64,000 nt of DNA from Pycnopodia helianthoides (lineage: Eukaryota > Echinodermata > Asteroidea > Forcipulatida > Asteriidae). The notes below the pieces were generated by a model, which saw only the letters and a list, made by a program, of their open reading frames with translations, had not been told where the DNA came from and did not search any database. The stretch is taken from contig CM063256.1 of NCBI GenBank assembly GCA_032158295.1, positions 558,001-622,000 on the forward strand. The letters run 5' to 3'. Positions 1 through 15,000 of the stretch are shown here, piece after piece. Position 1 is the first letter of the stretch, and each line of letters starts with the position of its first letter. The translations under genes were made by a program, and so were the position numbers.

Positions 1-59
1 CCTACCTTGTTGACTTCCACAATCTTGGGGCGGTAGTCCGTGATCTCACGCTGGAGGGG
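1..59 (-). CDS. Exon I2, cassette 7 (3' part beyond window)
   Basis: It begins after acceptor ttgcag with PLQREITDYRPKIVEVNKVG and is still open at position 1. The final GTAGG could pass for a donor, but the read-through residues NKVG match the I2 consensus of cassettes 4 and 6, so the exon most likely continues. Confidence 0.8.
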
Positions 60-3000
60 CTGCAAGAGAGTGAAATAAATGTCATTAATTATTTTTATTA
101 TTATTGTTTGGGGTTGAACAAAGAAATTTGACTAGAGCGGGATTTGAACCAACGACCTCCGGATTAACATACCAGCGCCCAACCAACGGAGCTATCTAGC
201 CCTATGTTGGCGGTCTCCCTATTTTGTCAATTTTTGTTCGGGGGTGCCAGTCAAAAGCCATGCAACCGTTAACTGCTGTGTAGCCAGGGATCACACCAAA
301 GTTTACGATACAACCTGGGAAGCGGCAGCCATGGGATCACCTTAAGGGGATGCAACTTTTTTTATTTTAAATGACATTTTTATTATTATTATAATATTTA
401 TTTCATCATTGTCCTTGCATTTCACAAAATTCAAAGGCATAGTTCAACATTACATCTAGGGTTCGTTTCCCTAGACCAGAAAATACTTGCCTAATAAGTA
501 CTCCTAATAGGAAAAATGCACTGGGAACCAGTCACAAATGTACAAATGACATCGATTTTAGCTGGTAACCTTTATTTTCTGGTAAGCAACACTTTTGTGC
601 TTACAAAGTGTTTCAAATAGTGACCTTTTTCTGCTGGGCTTGGAATGGTGTGTGCTGGAAATGAAATTATAGTCATGTACCCTGTATGCAACAGTTATCA
701 TGAGTACTTGTTCTCAAATAAGGGGCCAGACTATTTTACCTTCCAGCCTCAGTTTGGTTACATTGATTTAAATAGGAGATGAACAACATGGCTGTATTGA
801 CTGATGGGTAGTAACACTCACCCTTAGCTGTTGGATCTGTAGGTCCACAGCTTTTGCTTCTTGGACGGTCAGGTCCAGCATGCCCAGTTTGGTCTCCATG
901 TTGTCCAACCAGAAGTCTACCTCCTTGGATCTGCTCTGGTAGCGTTTGGTAGCCAGCTGACGATCCTCAAGCTGTTGGAGTCTGTAAGGGCAGAAACAAG
1001 GTCATCAGTTTTGGTCAACTAAATTCCTCAATTTAACTTCACTTTGGTTTCCATACTTCCATGAAAGTTAAAAAATCTTCCATAACAGAATCTTTCGAGG
1101 GGCAGATATTTAAAACATTGCAATGAGGGACTTTTTGGACGCTAGGTGGCAGCAGACTTACCAGGTAAATTCATTGTTCTTGGCTATGTGCGCATGCTTA
1201 GAATTGCGTAAACAATGGAATTTCACCTGGTGTGTCTGCTGCCATCTAGCGTTCAAAAGTCTCACATAGAAAAAATATTAACTTGCAGCAAAATTTTCAA
1301 ATTAAAGAGCGTCTCAAAAGTTGGAATGATGGGAGCGTTCTAATTGGATCAGATAAGTATTATAGCGCGTGCTCATGGATCGTTCCATTGGACTGCTGGA
1401 ATGTTCCATTGAAACGTTCACAATACTAATGCCTGTATTCACTTGTGTAGGATTGCTCCTGTACTTCGGGAAACATTCTTTTGCAACAAGAACGTACCAA
1501 ACTTTTCAGACCCTCCCTTAGTACTCTGTATCAAATGAAGTATGCCGGGGATTTACTAAGATATAAGTAACCCCTATCCCCAACTTATACCCGTCCTTCC
1601 ATCTTGTACTTACCGTTTGGCGAGTACATCATCCAGTGACTGCCAGTTCTGATCCAGGTTGGTCAGGACGGCTGTGACGAATGAAGTATCTCCTGCCTTG
1701 GGGTGTTTCATCAACTGTTCACCCAGCTCATGGATAGTGTGATACTCTGGACGATGACTCTCTACGTCTTGGGAAATCACCTATAAATCACCATGAACAA
1801 TTACGGAATAGTCAACCATTGATTATCATTATTTGTTTTGGTTTTTAATCTAAACTAGAATGGCACAATCTTTCAAAATGGCACAGCTTCTTTGCAATTT
1901 TTGTTTTCAAACTTACAAAGAGCTGGACAGGTAGTCCTGGGGTTAGGGCCAATTTCACAAAGAGCTAAGATTGATCTTAGTTGCGAATCAATCGTAAAGT
2001 GTGATGTCCCAATACAAATCACTATGGTGAAACTGACAACTCATCTTGAGATGAATCTCAAGTGCACTGTGAAATTGATCCCTGGGCCTGATTTCATAGA
2101 GCTGCTTACCAAGACAATTTCGCTTACAGAGTTTGTGCAAAAAATAGCGGGATACCAGTCAGAAATGGCTGGTATTCTTGTACGCATAATTTTGCTGTGG
2201 CGTTGCAATAGAAAGGTCTATACAGACAAATCTACCAAAATCTAATGGTGAAATATGAATGTGTCCACCATTTCTCAAACTGGCAAAATTGAAATGACTT
2301 TTGGCCACTCCTCAGATTCTTGTCTACGTACCTGCAAGACCTCTTCCAACTCAGGGATCTCCTTGCGGTTGAAGTCAGCTGATTCCAGGTCATCCAACAA
2401 CGGCACCAGCCACTCCTCCAGGTTGTCCAGTAGTTTCTCAAGGTCCACAAGGTCAGCAGAGAGGAACTGCAGCACCTCACCTGAAAAAAGAAGTCATTCA
2501 TAAATATTTGTTTAAAGCTTGGTTCATACATCATGCGATAGAGAATGCAGGGCAAATTTTAGTGAGTAAACAATCTGTTTGTGTTTTTTTTCCAATTGTG
2601 AGGCAAGAAAATGAGGTTGGTATTTCAAGGCTATATATATATATTGATTTTTCTCCTTTACTTTATTTCATTATATAGACCTACATAATTTGTTTTAATG
2701 TAACTATAGATAAATGTGCACATATTTATTTGTTGAAATTTTATTCAGCTTCGAGATTTGGACAGTTTTACTTTGAGATATGATTGTCTATTTGCTGCCT
2801 TTATTCTGCATGTAACTTTATCTTTTCTGTTTTTGTTGTTCACAGGGCCCCCTTGGGCGACCACGCTGTTTGTAAACAGGCTACCCTGATAAAAAAAATG
2901 AAATAATTGAATGAATAAAAAACATAAACAGACATCTACAAATCTTGTTGATCTTACCGTGAGTCTTCAGCGAGGAGGTCATGTCTCCAAACCGGTCTTG

Positions 3001-6000
3001 GAAGTTGTCCACCTTGTCTTGGTAGATGCGACGTTCCTCGGGCTTGAGTTGGCGGATCACGTCAGCCGTGGAGCGCATGACACGGTCGATGGTCGGTCGA
3101 TGGTTCTCAATGTCTTTCTCAAGAAGCTGGAAATCAAAAGTGTAAACGGTGAAAGTAAATCGGAGAATAAACATTTCTCACTTTATTCAATCATTATGTG
3201 GGACAAAGAGTCTTAAAGCTTTCAAGATGTCCAGAGAGCTAGAACCAATTTTTGTCCAAATTGCCAAACCTAAACTAACAAAAAATCAACAAATAATGTC
3301 TACAAAGAAAAACGGTCTCTGAATGTCTTTGTCCTGAAGACAAGCAGAGTATACTGTTCGAAACGTCGAGACCACAATGGCTATTTTCAGAGCCAACACT
3401 CCACAAAAGAGATATAATACATTGTTGTACCCGCAAGTTAACTATTTATTTATAGTTACTTCTAATGGTCTCTGGATGGTTATATAAAAAAAAAACTCAA
3501 CGCCAACTCACTCTGTATTCCTGTAAGTTCTCCACCAGGGGTTCTTTCTTGACCACGATGACCGTTCCCTTCTCCATCCTGAGGAGTGCCTTCTCCTTGT
3601 CTTCAAGCCACTTCAGGAGCCCGTCTAGGCTCTCTTGGACGGACTGGCAGTCAGCGAGAGCTTTCTGGAGTCTCTTCATGCGTTCTGCAATGTCGCCCTC
3701 TAGCTCATCGTACTTCTTCTGTACCTCGTCTGTGATGGGGAAATGTGAAGAAACAAACAGACAAGTGAAAATATGATGGTTGCTAGTTTTTACTTGACGC
3801 AAGATTTACTCTGCCTGATGAAATTTTGTTTTGGACTTGTTAATGTAAGAATTTCTTAATTGCAGCTCATTTCCAATGCAGCCTTTTGTGAGTGTGAAAA
3901 ATTTGAGGAAAAACAAGTAAAAATAAACAGGATTTGAGTCAGGTTTGTAGAAAATTGTATATCCTGGTCCAAACTTTTTCAATTTTCTTCTCTCGGAATT
4001 GCAGGACAATTTGCCAAAGCACTCTGCGCACCACGGAGTAAACGGTACAGCAAAACATTCAACTTTTGCTCATTCCAGTTTTGTGTCCATCCCTAACCTA
4101 TAAAGGAAAAAGACGACAGATATTCTCAAGCATTCATACCTTTGGTGGCGTCCACTGCTGGTGTGGTTTCTGGCTGAGCTTCGGTCACCTCAGTGCCTGT
4201 GTCTTTGACTGCCTCTACGTCTTTCCCATGAAGGACGACGTCATCGTGCAGGGTCTGTCAACAAACAAGATTTCAAACTTCAATCATCTCTCAAGGAATT
4301 TGCTTTTGTAGTTGGTAGTTGGGAGATCTAGGTTATACATACATACATACATACATACATACAACATAATTTGTGTATACCGCTATTCCATCGAGATCAC
4401 ACAGATTTGTGATGATATTGTCTGGAGCAAGAGCAATACAAATCAATATGAAAATATATACAAACAGCAAACAATCAACATGGGAAAAGGCATGTTTTCA
4501 AGTTTTTCTTAAAAACGTTCAATGATTTTGCAGAACGGAGTGTAGGTGGGCGATTGTTCCATAATGTTGGTGCAACAAAGAAAAGATCTGTCGACGGCAT
4601 ATATATTAAGCTTCCCAATAAGCCAGCCTAGAAAAAAAATCCAGGGAAAGAAACGGAATGTTGTGAACCTCAAAATGCAACATGACTGACTAAAGCTGTG
4701 TACCTTGAGTTCATTGATCTGCCTCTGAATGTTGACCTGATCAGCGGCAATCGGCTCTTCAAGGAGTTTATCCAGATCCACTCGAGTCTCGTCACACCAC
4801 TTAGTGGTACCCTTCACGTTGGTGTTGAACCGGCGGTGTTTGTCCAACAGTGAGTTCAGACGGTTGGTGTGGTCATTGGTGGCCATCTTCAGGTCGTTGT
4901 AGTAGTCGTTGATGACGCCTACCTTGTCGCGGATCTCATTGGTCTCTGGGTTCTCATCGAAGGCGCGTTGCTGCTCACGGGTCAGGACAGTAGAGCGGAA
5001 GTCACCCAAATCTTCACGGTAGCTCTGTTGGTGACAAAAAGAAAATTAAACTTAGCTATGTTAAGCAAAGCCATATTTAGGATGTAAGATTATCTACTTC
5101 CAATAATTGCTCTATAGTGCTTTAAATTGTCTACAGAGGAGAGCAGCCATCTTGCTTTCCTTTTATATAAAAGCATGTGGCCAAAGTGAGGCTTGATGAT
5201 CAAAATAGTCTGGTCTCTTACTATGTAGACTTCACCTAACACAATACCAAAGAGGCTAGAGCTACTCAACCTAAGACTAACCTTGGAGCTGTCCAAGAAC
5301 TTCTCCCCGGTCTTATTGAGGTACTTCAGGTCGGCGCCGTGGTTGACCACATCGTCAGCGAACTCTCTCTGCTGGTTGTATTGCTCCTCCAACTCTTCGG
5401 CGAGGTACCGACGTTGTTCTGGGCTTCTTGGATGGTCTCCTGGGCAGAGCTCAGCCACGTCTCCATCTCGTCCCTGTCATCCTCGAAGTGCTTCAGCTCC
5501 TCCGTCTGTGAGGACAGACGGTTCTGGCGCCCGTAGGACTGGCCGAGGACGCCGTCGTAGCGTGTCTTGAGGTCGTTGACAAAGTTGCGGAGTTTGAACA
5601 TGTCCTGGTCCTTGAGGCGGTTGTTGTATTGGTCTAGGAGCTGCGTGGCTGTGTGGATGTTCTCCATGACAGGTTGTTGACGGGAGAGGATGTCTGTATG
5701 CAGAGACTGGAAGAGGTGAAAATATCAACGATTAGTGGAGTCATGAAATCAAATTAAACCAAAGTAAGAAATATCAAGGGGGATTGGGGAGGTGGTTTGA
5801 ACTTGACAAAGGTGCAAGGTTGCACTAAGATACCCTCCAACCTTCCTCTGAAACACTCCGAAAGTAAATTCTCTTCATATGGGCAATCCCTCTGCTATAT
5901 CACAATGTCATTGTCTATCCTCTTGTGCCTTGGTTGAATCACCAGAAGACGCTTCTTCCTCTATTAGCAGACCTTTTACTTTCCAGCTTGTCTTGTTACA

Positions 6001-9000
6001 TTCCTCTTCCAACACCCTTAACTTTCTTTGATTTTCTTTCCATTACGAATTTTCTTTCCCAACGACCATCCCCTTTACAAGACCTTGCATGACTATCAGC
6101 CGCCATCTTTAGAGGTAAAACTTGACGAAACAAGGGAAACGCACAGGTAATACGCTCAGCGCACAGGATTAGCCAATGGGATATCTTCTCTTGACCTCTA
6201 GCCGAGGGGGCCCTACTCAAATTACATCATGTGTATAAGGTCTTTACTAAAAAGGGTTTGAATTATACAAACAACTTGTTTGATTATTCATGGAAACGTT
6301 GACGGTTCAGTTTTGCATACCTTGTGCTCTTCAGTCTGTTGGCTGAGCACTGGAACGTCTTCACTCTGTGGTTGCTCCTCAGCGAGACGGTTTTGGACCT
6401 CAGTCACCCAGTCAATCAGAGACACAACACCATTGCAGGAATCATTGTACATCTTACGCAGACGGATCTGATAAGGAAAAGTAGAGACATTCTCGTGATA
6501 GCTCTTCTTAACATCACCAAGTCCATCTTCACAAAAATATTTAATTACAACCTTTAACACTCTTTTGATAATTTTTACTCTAGAATTTTAAACATTTTCT
6601 GCTGTTAATTTGAATATGAAGAATTAGAGGTGTGTATACTTTGCTTAATTCATGATGAATAAAACCAATTAAAAACAAACGTTACTTCAAACAGTTGTAT
6701 TCAGTACATTTGTTTAGTTCAATGAGAGCACTGGATGGTACTAGCAACAACTCAAATCAGTCAATGTGGAACTATAGCATTGAAACAACCCTGCAGCGTT
6801 ACAAATATCAATGGTAAAAATCTCCTCTTATATTACGTAGATTACTGTAAACAGCCACTGTATACACATCAAAAGCCAAACATAAAGAAAAGAAATATAA
6901 ATATTTCTTGTTACAAAACCCTTAACACTCTTTTAACATTTGTTCCTCTGTAATAAAATTGTTCAGCCAAAACTTAAGCAAGGCATCTTAAGGGAAGCAT
7001 TAAACACTTTGTCTAGCCCCCTGTTTGCTCTAGCTTTGGTTACTCAAGAAGGTGCATCTTAAAACGTCCTCTTTACCTCTTCTTCCAGTTCCTTCTCCAG
7101 CCTGTCAATGGTCTGCTGTGTGTCTGTGTTGATCTTCTCGCTGCGGTGATCCACCTGGTCAAAGTAACCCCTCAGCTCGTCTATCTTTCTCTGCATCTCT
7201 TCCTGTTGCTCCGGGGAGAGGCGGTTGCGGTTCTCCTGGAGGAACTGCTCTCCCATCACGATCGTCTCCAGCACGGCGGCTTGTTGGATGCGATGCTCTC
7301 ATGAACATCCTGGGCAGAAGAGAGAAGTACCACCACAACCAATTACTTGTTTTGTTTGATCATCACAACTCATCAATTGAGACTATTGATGTAGTCTTAC
7401 CACATTTCCATTTAAGTCCTGCCTTGTCTTCAGTTCCTCTACAACTCGTACGATTCTAGAAGATGCTCCAACTTAATTCGATTTGTCTTGTAAAACTGGA
7501 TTGATGCTTGCTTCTTAAAAATCATTATTTTGTATGTATTGTTTCGAAAATGAGTATGGAAACAAATGTGAGCCTGAATTGAAATATGAATTGTAAGGTT
7601 CCTACCTGGAACTGAGAGTACTCCTTCTTGAGTGGTTCCAGTTCCCTGCTCGTTGGTTTCTTCTTCATCAAGCGGCTGTCCACAGTGGCACACCAGTCCA
7701 GGCGGTTGTTGACAAAGCCCAGTCGGTCCAGGAACAGACGAGCCAGCTCGATATCGTCTTTGCGATCGGTGATCGTGATCTTGAGTGCGTCGTAGCGGCG
7801 GTTGACGTCGAACAACTGGCGCTGAATGTCGAATCCTCTGTGAAAATCAATTTATCCAGAAATTAGAAAAACGTATCTCCCATTAACAGAAATCTTTTTT
7901 TTTTTCCTCACAAATCATTCCAATAAGATATCCTATTTTGACAAAAACAAAAAACAAGATATGTATCTTGCTAATAAGTTCATTATAGAGCTCATTGTTA
8001 AGGTAGTAATTCTAATGCTTTAACATACATTATTACCTTCATAGGCGCATTTTGAGTTCCTGGAAATTTCTCAAGCCTTCCTGGAATATACCCCTGTGTC
8101 ACAGTATGTAGCGCACAAATTAATTCATTCATAAATACCATCTAGCCTCACGTGGGTAATTACCCCTGGTGAAAGAGTAAGCAATAAGTGATCTTGTGAA
8201 AGACCAACTGTCATGAACGGGGATTCGAACCCACACCCCGATGACTCAGCAAACCAGAATTGAGTCCAATGTTCTAACCGCCCAGCCACAAACATCTACA
8301 CCATAATATGAATTTTGGAAGGTTTCAGGATTGCTAGAGTTAAAACTATTTAAAGGAAAGTGATGAATAAACGGACCTGGTGCTTCAGGCTGGATGATGC
8401 TCTTGTCCATCCTGTCCTGAATCTCACGTCGTTCCATCTCTCTTTAGTCATGGTAGAGCTCAGCTGGTTAGAGCGGTAGTGAGGTTTGGTGGAGAGGGGG
8501 GCCTGAAGCTCACGGAGAAGGACGTCTAAGGCCGTTACCCACTTTGTTCAGATCCTCGATGTTGGGCTGGTAGGTGCCTACCTCCAACTGGAATGGCTGT
8601 GGGATGGTAGATTTAAACAAACAGTCAAATTAAAGAGTTACTTGAAGTTGAACAACTGTGGGAACTTAGGGGCCATTACAAGCTGGTATAGAAGCTAACA
8701 TTTCCAATATAATTGGACCAAAAGCCTAATTTGGGTGTTTATTTAAGGGCTTGTACAGCAAGTATACTTTGATTTTTCGGGATAAAAACAAAGGTTTTTA
8801 TATTTTTGATATGCACTAACAAGAGTCGGCTCTGGAAAGGTCATCTAAAATGTCAGTTCTGTTCAAAGAAAAAAATGAAATGAATAACATAACATTGCTG
8901 AGGTGTAGACTTATCCTATCATTTAGTGTGAACAAGACCTCTAGATAAGGCACTGTATCGAAGACAGTTGGAAGACACAAGAAACATATGAAATGTCTTC

Positions 9001-12000
9001 AGCTATACCTTGAGTTCTTTCTCCTGTCTGTCCAGAGTCTTGTTGTCCATAGCAACGGGCTGTAGCTGGCTGAGCTTTACGTTCCATCCCTGTAAGCCAG
9101 CCGGTAGTGTCATGGTAGCCCTCGTTGTATTTGGCAGTAGCCTTCTGCTTCTGATCAAGCTGTCTCTTCCTGTATTAATCAAGGTCAATTAAATCAATTA
9201 ACACAATTCAAAGTTTCTCCATACGTTTGAAGAAATAATTGCAATATGAGACAGGGTACCAGACTCTTTCCCTTCCAGCCTCGGTTTGGCTACATGTATT
9301 TGCATAGAAGTTCAAGTTACCTGAGCTCCAAGAGATCCGAGGTTGTCTTCCAGTTGGTGTCTACATTGCTGAGGACAGCGTTGACTGGCTGGTGTCCTTG
9401 GCTTTGGTTCTCTTGACGATGTCTTCACCGAGCTGATGGATAAGCTTGTATTGTGGACGGTGGTTCTCAAGCTGCGTGGTGTAGTCCTACAAATGCAATC
9501 AAATATCAATATGCAACATATTATTATCAATAAAATATCAATATGCAACATTTTATTATTAGTAAAATATCAATATGCAACATATTATTTTCAATAAAAT
9601 ATCAGTATGTAACATGTTTTTTTGTCAACAAGTCTTTCTGGACATAGTTTCGTGGAACTGTTATGAACTAATACAATCTGGTTCTTGAGTTCCTAAGCTG
9701 TACACATTTCTGGTTCTAGTTCTTACAGTGATTTTGCGGTTGAGTTGGTTCATGTCCATCTTCATGACATCCCGTCGCTCAGTGCCTCTATGACTGGCAT
9801 CTCCCAGTCCTCCAGCTGGTCCACCTCCCGGTCAAAGTCGTTCAGCTTGCTCTGCAGCAGTCGCAGCTGGTCGCCGTGCTTGTCGGTCACGTCGCTGATG
9901 GTGGCGAAGCGGCTGTTGATGCTGTCCAGCTTGGTCATGACGATCTTGGCCTCGCTGGGCTTGGATGTCTCTAGGTAAGTGGCGGCTACCTGTTGGACGG
10001 ATTCCACCGCTGGCCTGTGAGCTTCAATGTCGGTGTGGATCACCTACAGAGCAGACAATCAAAAATGAAACATGACAAGTTATCAAAAAGAACAACTCTT
10101 CCACCTCCAAATCATTTTCAAGTCTTTAACCATCCCCATAAAATCCTCCACCCAAGGAAGGTTGGAAAAAAGGTCCATAAATTGCTTTAACGATTCGGCG
10201 GAATAGAATAGAAGCTGTGATAAACTTCAAAGGAGTTCCTGTGAATCCTTTATTTTCTTTTAGATTGAAGACCAAACTGCAAACAACTGTTAAAAAAATA
10301 ACCTCTTAAAATGCAGCAACTTGTGTGTTTACACAGCTAATGAAAAAACTTGAACCCATCAACATATCATGGCCAAATTTCATGGCTCTGCTAACTGTAA
10401 GCAAAGAATTGGCACTTACGAAGCAGATAAATCCGCGCTTACGTCAAGCGTATTTTACGGGTCAGCAGAGAATGTTTGCCTGTGGGTGTGCGTACTCCAC
10501 GTTACTTGGCATTCTTCCTTACACTGCTAGCGCAAAAAATTTGGCGCTTGCACAGTAAGGGAAGAATGGTGATCACAAACGCAGAATTCGCGGTAAGCAG
10601 AGCCATGAAATCGGGCCCTGATTTGGGATAAAAACTTACCATGTGCTCCTCGATGCTCTCCAGCAGTGGTTCCTTCTTAGCAACGATGATGGAGCCCTTG
10701 TCCATCTTGTGGAACGTTCCTCTCTGCCTCATCCAGCCAGCGCAGGAGCAAGTCCAGTCTGTCCTGGAGGCTCTGGGACTCGGCCAAGGCCGATTGCAGA
10801 TGGGTAAGGTGAGTCTTCAGGTGGGCCACGAGGTCATCGAAGCGATCCTGGAGGTCAACTGAATGTTTAGAGAATCAAACAAAGGTATTAGTTTCAGTTC
10901 TTTATGAAACTTTTAGTGGTAATCTGGCAGGGAACCAGTCACAAGCAATGTACAACACTTGGTATTTTGGCTGGTAACCATGGGAAGGTAAAAACCTTCA
11001 TTCTGGAGTAGCTATGTTGTTTTTTTTCAAATTTAAATTAGCATAACAATTTAGGGTTAAATGTTTCCAGCGATGGGTACCTACCTGCTGTTTCAGTGAC
11101 TTGTGGTTTGATGACAGGTTGGGCATCAGTCAAGTCTGTGCCTGTGTATTTCACCTTCTCAAGATCACTGGCATGACCAACAACATCATCATTGAAGTCC
11201 TGCAAGAAACAGAAATGTCAAAATGATTAACAAAACCATCTCCTTTGTAAATGGTAAAAACCACTATGGACACTTAGCTGAAGTGAAAACAAGTAAATTC
11301 AAACTTGTGTTTTACAATAAGATTGATATTCTCTACCAAAGAAAAAACTGAAATGCTGCCGAAGAAATAATTGCACCTCTGATGTACAAGAATTCCATCG
11401 AAATGTTGAAACAAAAAGAGTCTGTGGAGATGAATCCCTTTCTCAGGTGAATCAACTCACCTTGATCCTGTCGATTTGTTTCTGAATGGCCAGTGGGGCA
11501 GCACTAATTGGCTCCTCCTCCAAGAGGGCCTGCTTGCTCTCCGCCTCCGGCAGCCATGTCGAGAAGACGTTGACAGCATCATTGTAGACCGGTGCTTCTC
11601 CACTAGATCTCGCAACAGCGCGCCGTGGGTGTTGGCTTTGGTCTTGATGGCGTCAACGCTGGCGTTGATGGCATTGGTGCGCTCACGGATGATGTTGGGT
11701 TCAGGGTTCTCCTGGTAGTCGCGGTTGAATTGACGGGAGAGGGCATCGTTGCGGAAGTCACCGAGCATCTTACGGTAGTTCTGTGGTTTGATTTGACGAT
11801 TGAAAACAATGTTTTAGTGAAGGTTTATGTTAACTTGTAAAATGTCTACAAACCGCAAGGGACGGACAACTTTAAGATGCATATCAAGACATTTCAATCA
11901 TATCAATCAGATTATAACTTCTTGCTTTCAAATTTTCTCATTGAGAGTTTTATTATTTGTATAAGAAGAAGCCTGCAGAGATAATGCAACCTACCTTGGC

Positions 12001-15000
12001 TTGATCCAAGTACTTCCCTCCACTCATGTTGATGTACTTCAGATCACCCTTCTGGTCGTTCAAATCATCCACGAACGTTCGGTGCTCATCAAGCTGTCCC
12101 TTCAACTCTTCGTACTCTGTCCCGACGTTATCTACCAAGTCTTCCAGGGTGGTCTCAGCCTCCTGAACCCAGTCTTCGAACCCGGTCACATCCGTCTCGA
12201 ACTTGGCGATGTCTTCGAGGGCTGGAGTGAGCTGGTTCTGGCGGTTGTAGGATTGGGTCAGGACCACGTCGTAGCGGGTCTTGAGGTTGTCACGGCCATC
12301 ACCGAGCTTGGTGGCGTTCTCTGGACTGATGCGTCGGTGTACTGCTTGAGGAAGCCCTCAATGTCCTGGACACATTGGGCTACCGGCTGCTGATGAGCAG
12401 TGATGTCATTGTGAATGACCTGTTTGCAACAACAACAAAAAAAGTATATCAAATCAATCCAAAAGCCATTCTAAAAAACATAACGTTTGGCCACAGCAAA
12501 AAAGAATTAAATAATGGCATTAGTTTTTGATATGGGACTTTAAGATTTTAAAACATTCAAAATGTCGCTGTGGAATTAAGGATTAATGGGCTATACCGTA
12601 TGGGTCTCCAGTTGATCCGAGACAGGAGTGGATTGTTCAGCTTCTGGCTGCTCTGAGCCCAAGGCTTCCTCTGCCTGGGTGATCCAGTCAAGCAGCTCCA
12701 GTAAGGCAGTGAGTTTTCCCTCATCAATGCCTCAATGCGTCTCTGTAATACAAGAATCAATCGAAATTCAACAAGCTTAACTTCAGAGAAATTCTGATAA
12801 GAAAACGTTTTCAACCAGTAGAGAAGAAAAACTGACAGCTCAAAGTCACTGTTCCGAGATTCAAACCTTCCTCCCAATAACAATGAGAATAATTCCTTGA
12901 CACACCTGAAGTGCAAACACATTTGATTCCCTTCCAACCCCCTTCAAAGGCCGGTGACTGGGCTTTTTTCTGTCTCTGCCCCTCAGCAATGGAATAAACT
13001 TCCCACTCATGTTAGAAATTCTACTGGTCTCACTTCTTTTAAAAAGGCCCTCAATACCCATCTTTTCTCTGCTCTCATGTAATCTAGGTTTTCTCTAATC
13101 TGCCCCCCCCCCCCTCCATTTTTTGTTGGCTTTCTCTTCTTTCCATTTCCAGCGCTTTGCATCTTCTTAACAAAAGTGCTTTATAAATGTCCCTTTTTCT
13201 TTCTTTTTTTTAAACTCCCTGGAAGCTACATTTTTTTAATTTGTTTTAGGGCAAGTTTGCCTCAAACAAGGCTAAAAGCCACTCTTGGTAAGGGGCTACA
13301 AGAAGACAAAATACTAAAGATGAAAATAACTCAAGTGAGCTGAAGGTAGGAATTGATATTCCTCTTAAAACAGTCTAGATTGTAGGATGGAGGGAAACAT
13401 GCATCAGGCAAGGAGTTCCAAAGAGATGCAGTAGTGGAATAAAGCTGTTGGAATGGCTCTTTCTACATCTCAGCAAAGCAAGAGTGTATGGGTGAGGACA
13501 AGCAGAAAGCTTGGTTTTACGCTCAAACATCCTGATAGGAGGAACTAGGTCGGACACACTGGTGGCACATTTATCAAGAAATGATCCATCTCCCTAAAAA
13601 TTATCTCCACCACTCCTTACCCTCTCCTCCTCCTCTCGCTTGAGTTTGTCCAGCTTGGCCGAGTCCTCCTTCAGCCAGTCCTTGGCGTTCTGCGAAGCAT
13701 TCTCAAAGTTGACTCGCATCATGCCCACCTTCTCATTCAGGACGTCTCGCTGCTCTGGGTTGAGACGGTCGGCGTACTCACGGTCAAAGTGACCTGCCTT
13801 GCTGAGAGTGTCACTGATGTCGGGCTGTTTGCTCTCCACATCTTCAACAACTTGCTGAGGGTTAAATGATCACCCAAAAAAAGGGCTCGTTTTGTTAGCT
13901 TGAAGTTTGAAATAAACTCTTCCTATCTTATACTTGGCTCATACTTAACAAGAATTGCAAAATCAAACCAAGATTTCTTACATCACAAGGGAAACTTATT
14001 GGGTAAATTTTTAAAACAATTTGGGCTTGAATAAAGAAAACTTTGTAGGCTCAAGTCATGCTGAGTTTAAACCACAAAATTGCAATCTGTTTTGAGTGAA
14101 ATATGTATGTTACGTGACAGCGATTGGTAATGGCCAATCGTCTTGCCCCATCAAAAATGAAATTCTGGGCCCGAATTATCAACCAACTAACAACAATTTA
14201 TAAAAACTAAATACATGCACTTCATAAATGCAACATACCAAAACACACACTGCAAAGTTTCCCCACATCAACATGCAGTCTAGACACAAGTTTAAAAATC
14301 TTCCAATATTTTCATCATTTTCACTTCTGCCTGCTTTGTGCATTTCCTAACATAACAATAATGTCAACACTTCTGCTTCAATAAGAATTTCAGTTTTTTA
14401 GGCACAGAGCCCAGTTGTTATCGAAGTATTAAGGAATCTATAGACCCTTGCATTGGCCCCCATCTTTGATGAAGTGTGCATGCCTGAGAGGCTGTCATTG
14501 GCTGAGAGTTGTGCGCAGCGCGTACACGCGTGCACGCTTCCATTGTTTTTCATCAAAGATGGTGGTCAATGACGTCATGTGCAATCCATCAATTGATAAT
14601 ACCATGAATATCTCCAGCTCATCTTCCAGCGGTTGGATCTCCGTGGCGCGTGGCCTGCTGCGTTCTAGTTTGGTCTGAGTGGCTGTAATCCAGTCCAGGT
14701 TGTCTTGGACGTTCATGGTCTCATCAACGCAGCGGTCAGCGATCTCCAGGTCATCCAGGGACAGTCTGAGGCGTTTACGGAGGGCCTCATAGCGACGGTT
14801 CACCTCGTCCAGCTCATTCTGGATGGGGGTTGACCCTGATAGTGAGAAATCAATAAATGAGTCAAAAAGAGAACAACAAAAACTGCAAAACAAACTTGAG
14901 CAGTATTCACCCACTAAGCTAGGATTTGGGTGATTAGAGCAGTCTCACCGAACAACAGGGTCCAATTTCATAGAGCTGCTTAAGCGGAAATTATTGCTTA

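Noticed and set aside
1..5. Splice donor GTAGG at the window start
   Set aside because: Reading through gives NKVG, matching the I2 consensus of other cassettes, so the exon most likely simply leaves the window.
13000..13214. Poly-C and CT-rich tract as a regulatory element of the gene
   Set aside because: It is the 3' end of a LINE fragment on the opposite strand.
8377..14835. Cassette 6 as a pseudogene
   Set aside because: Splice sites and residues on both sides of each one-base indel are conserved and there are no independent stops. Consensus error is simpler, though accurate reads are needed to settle it.
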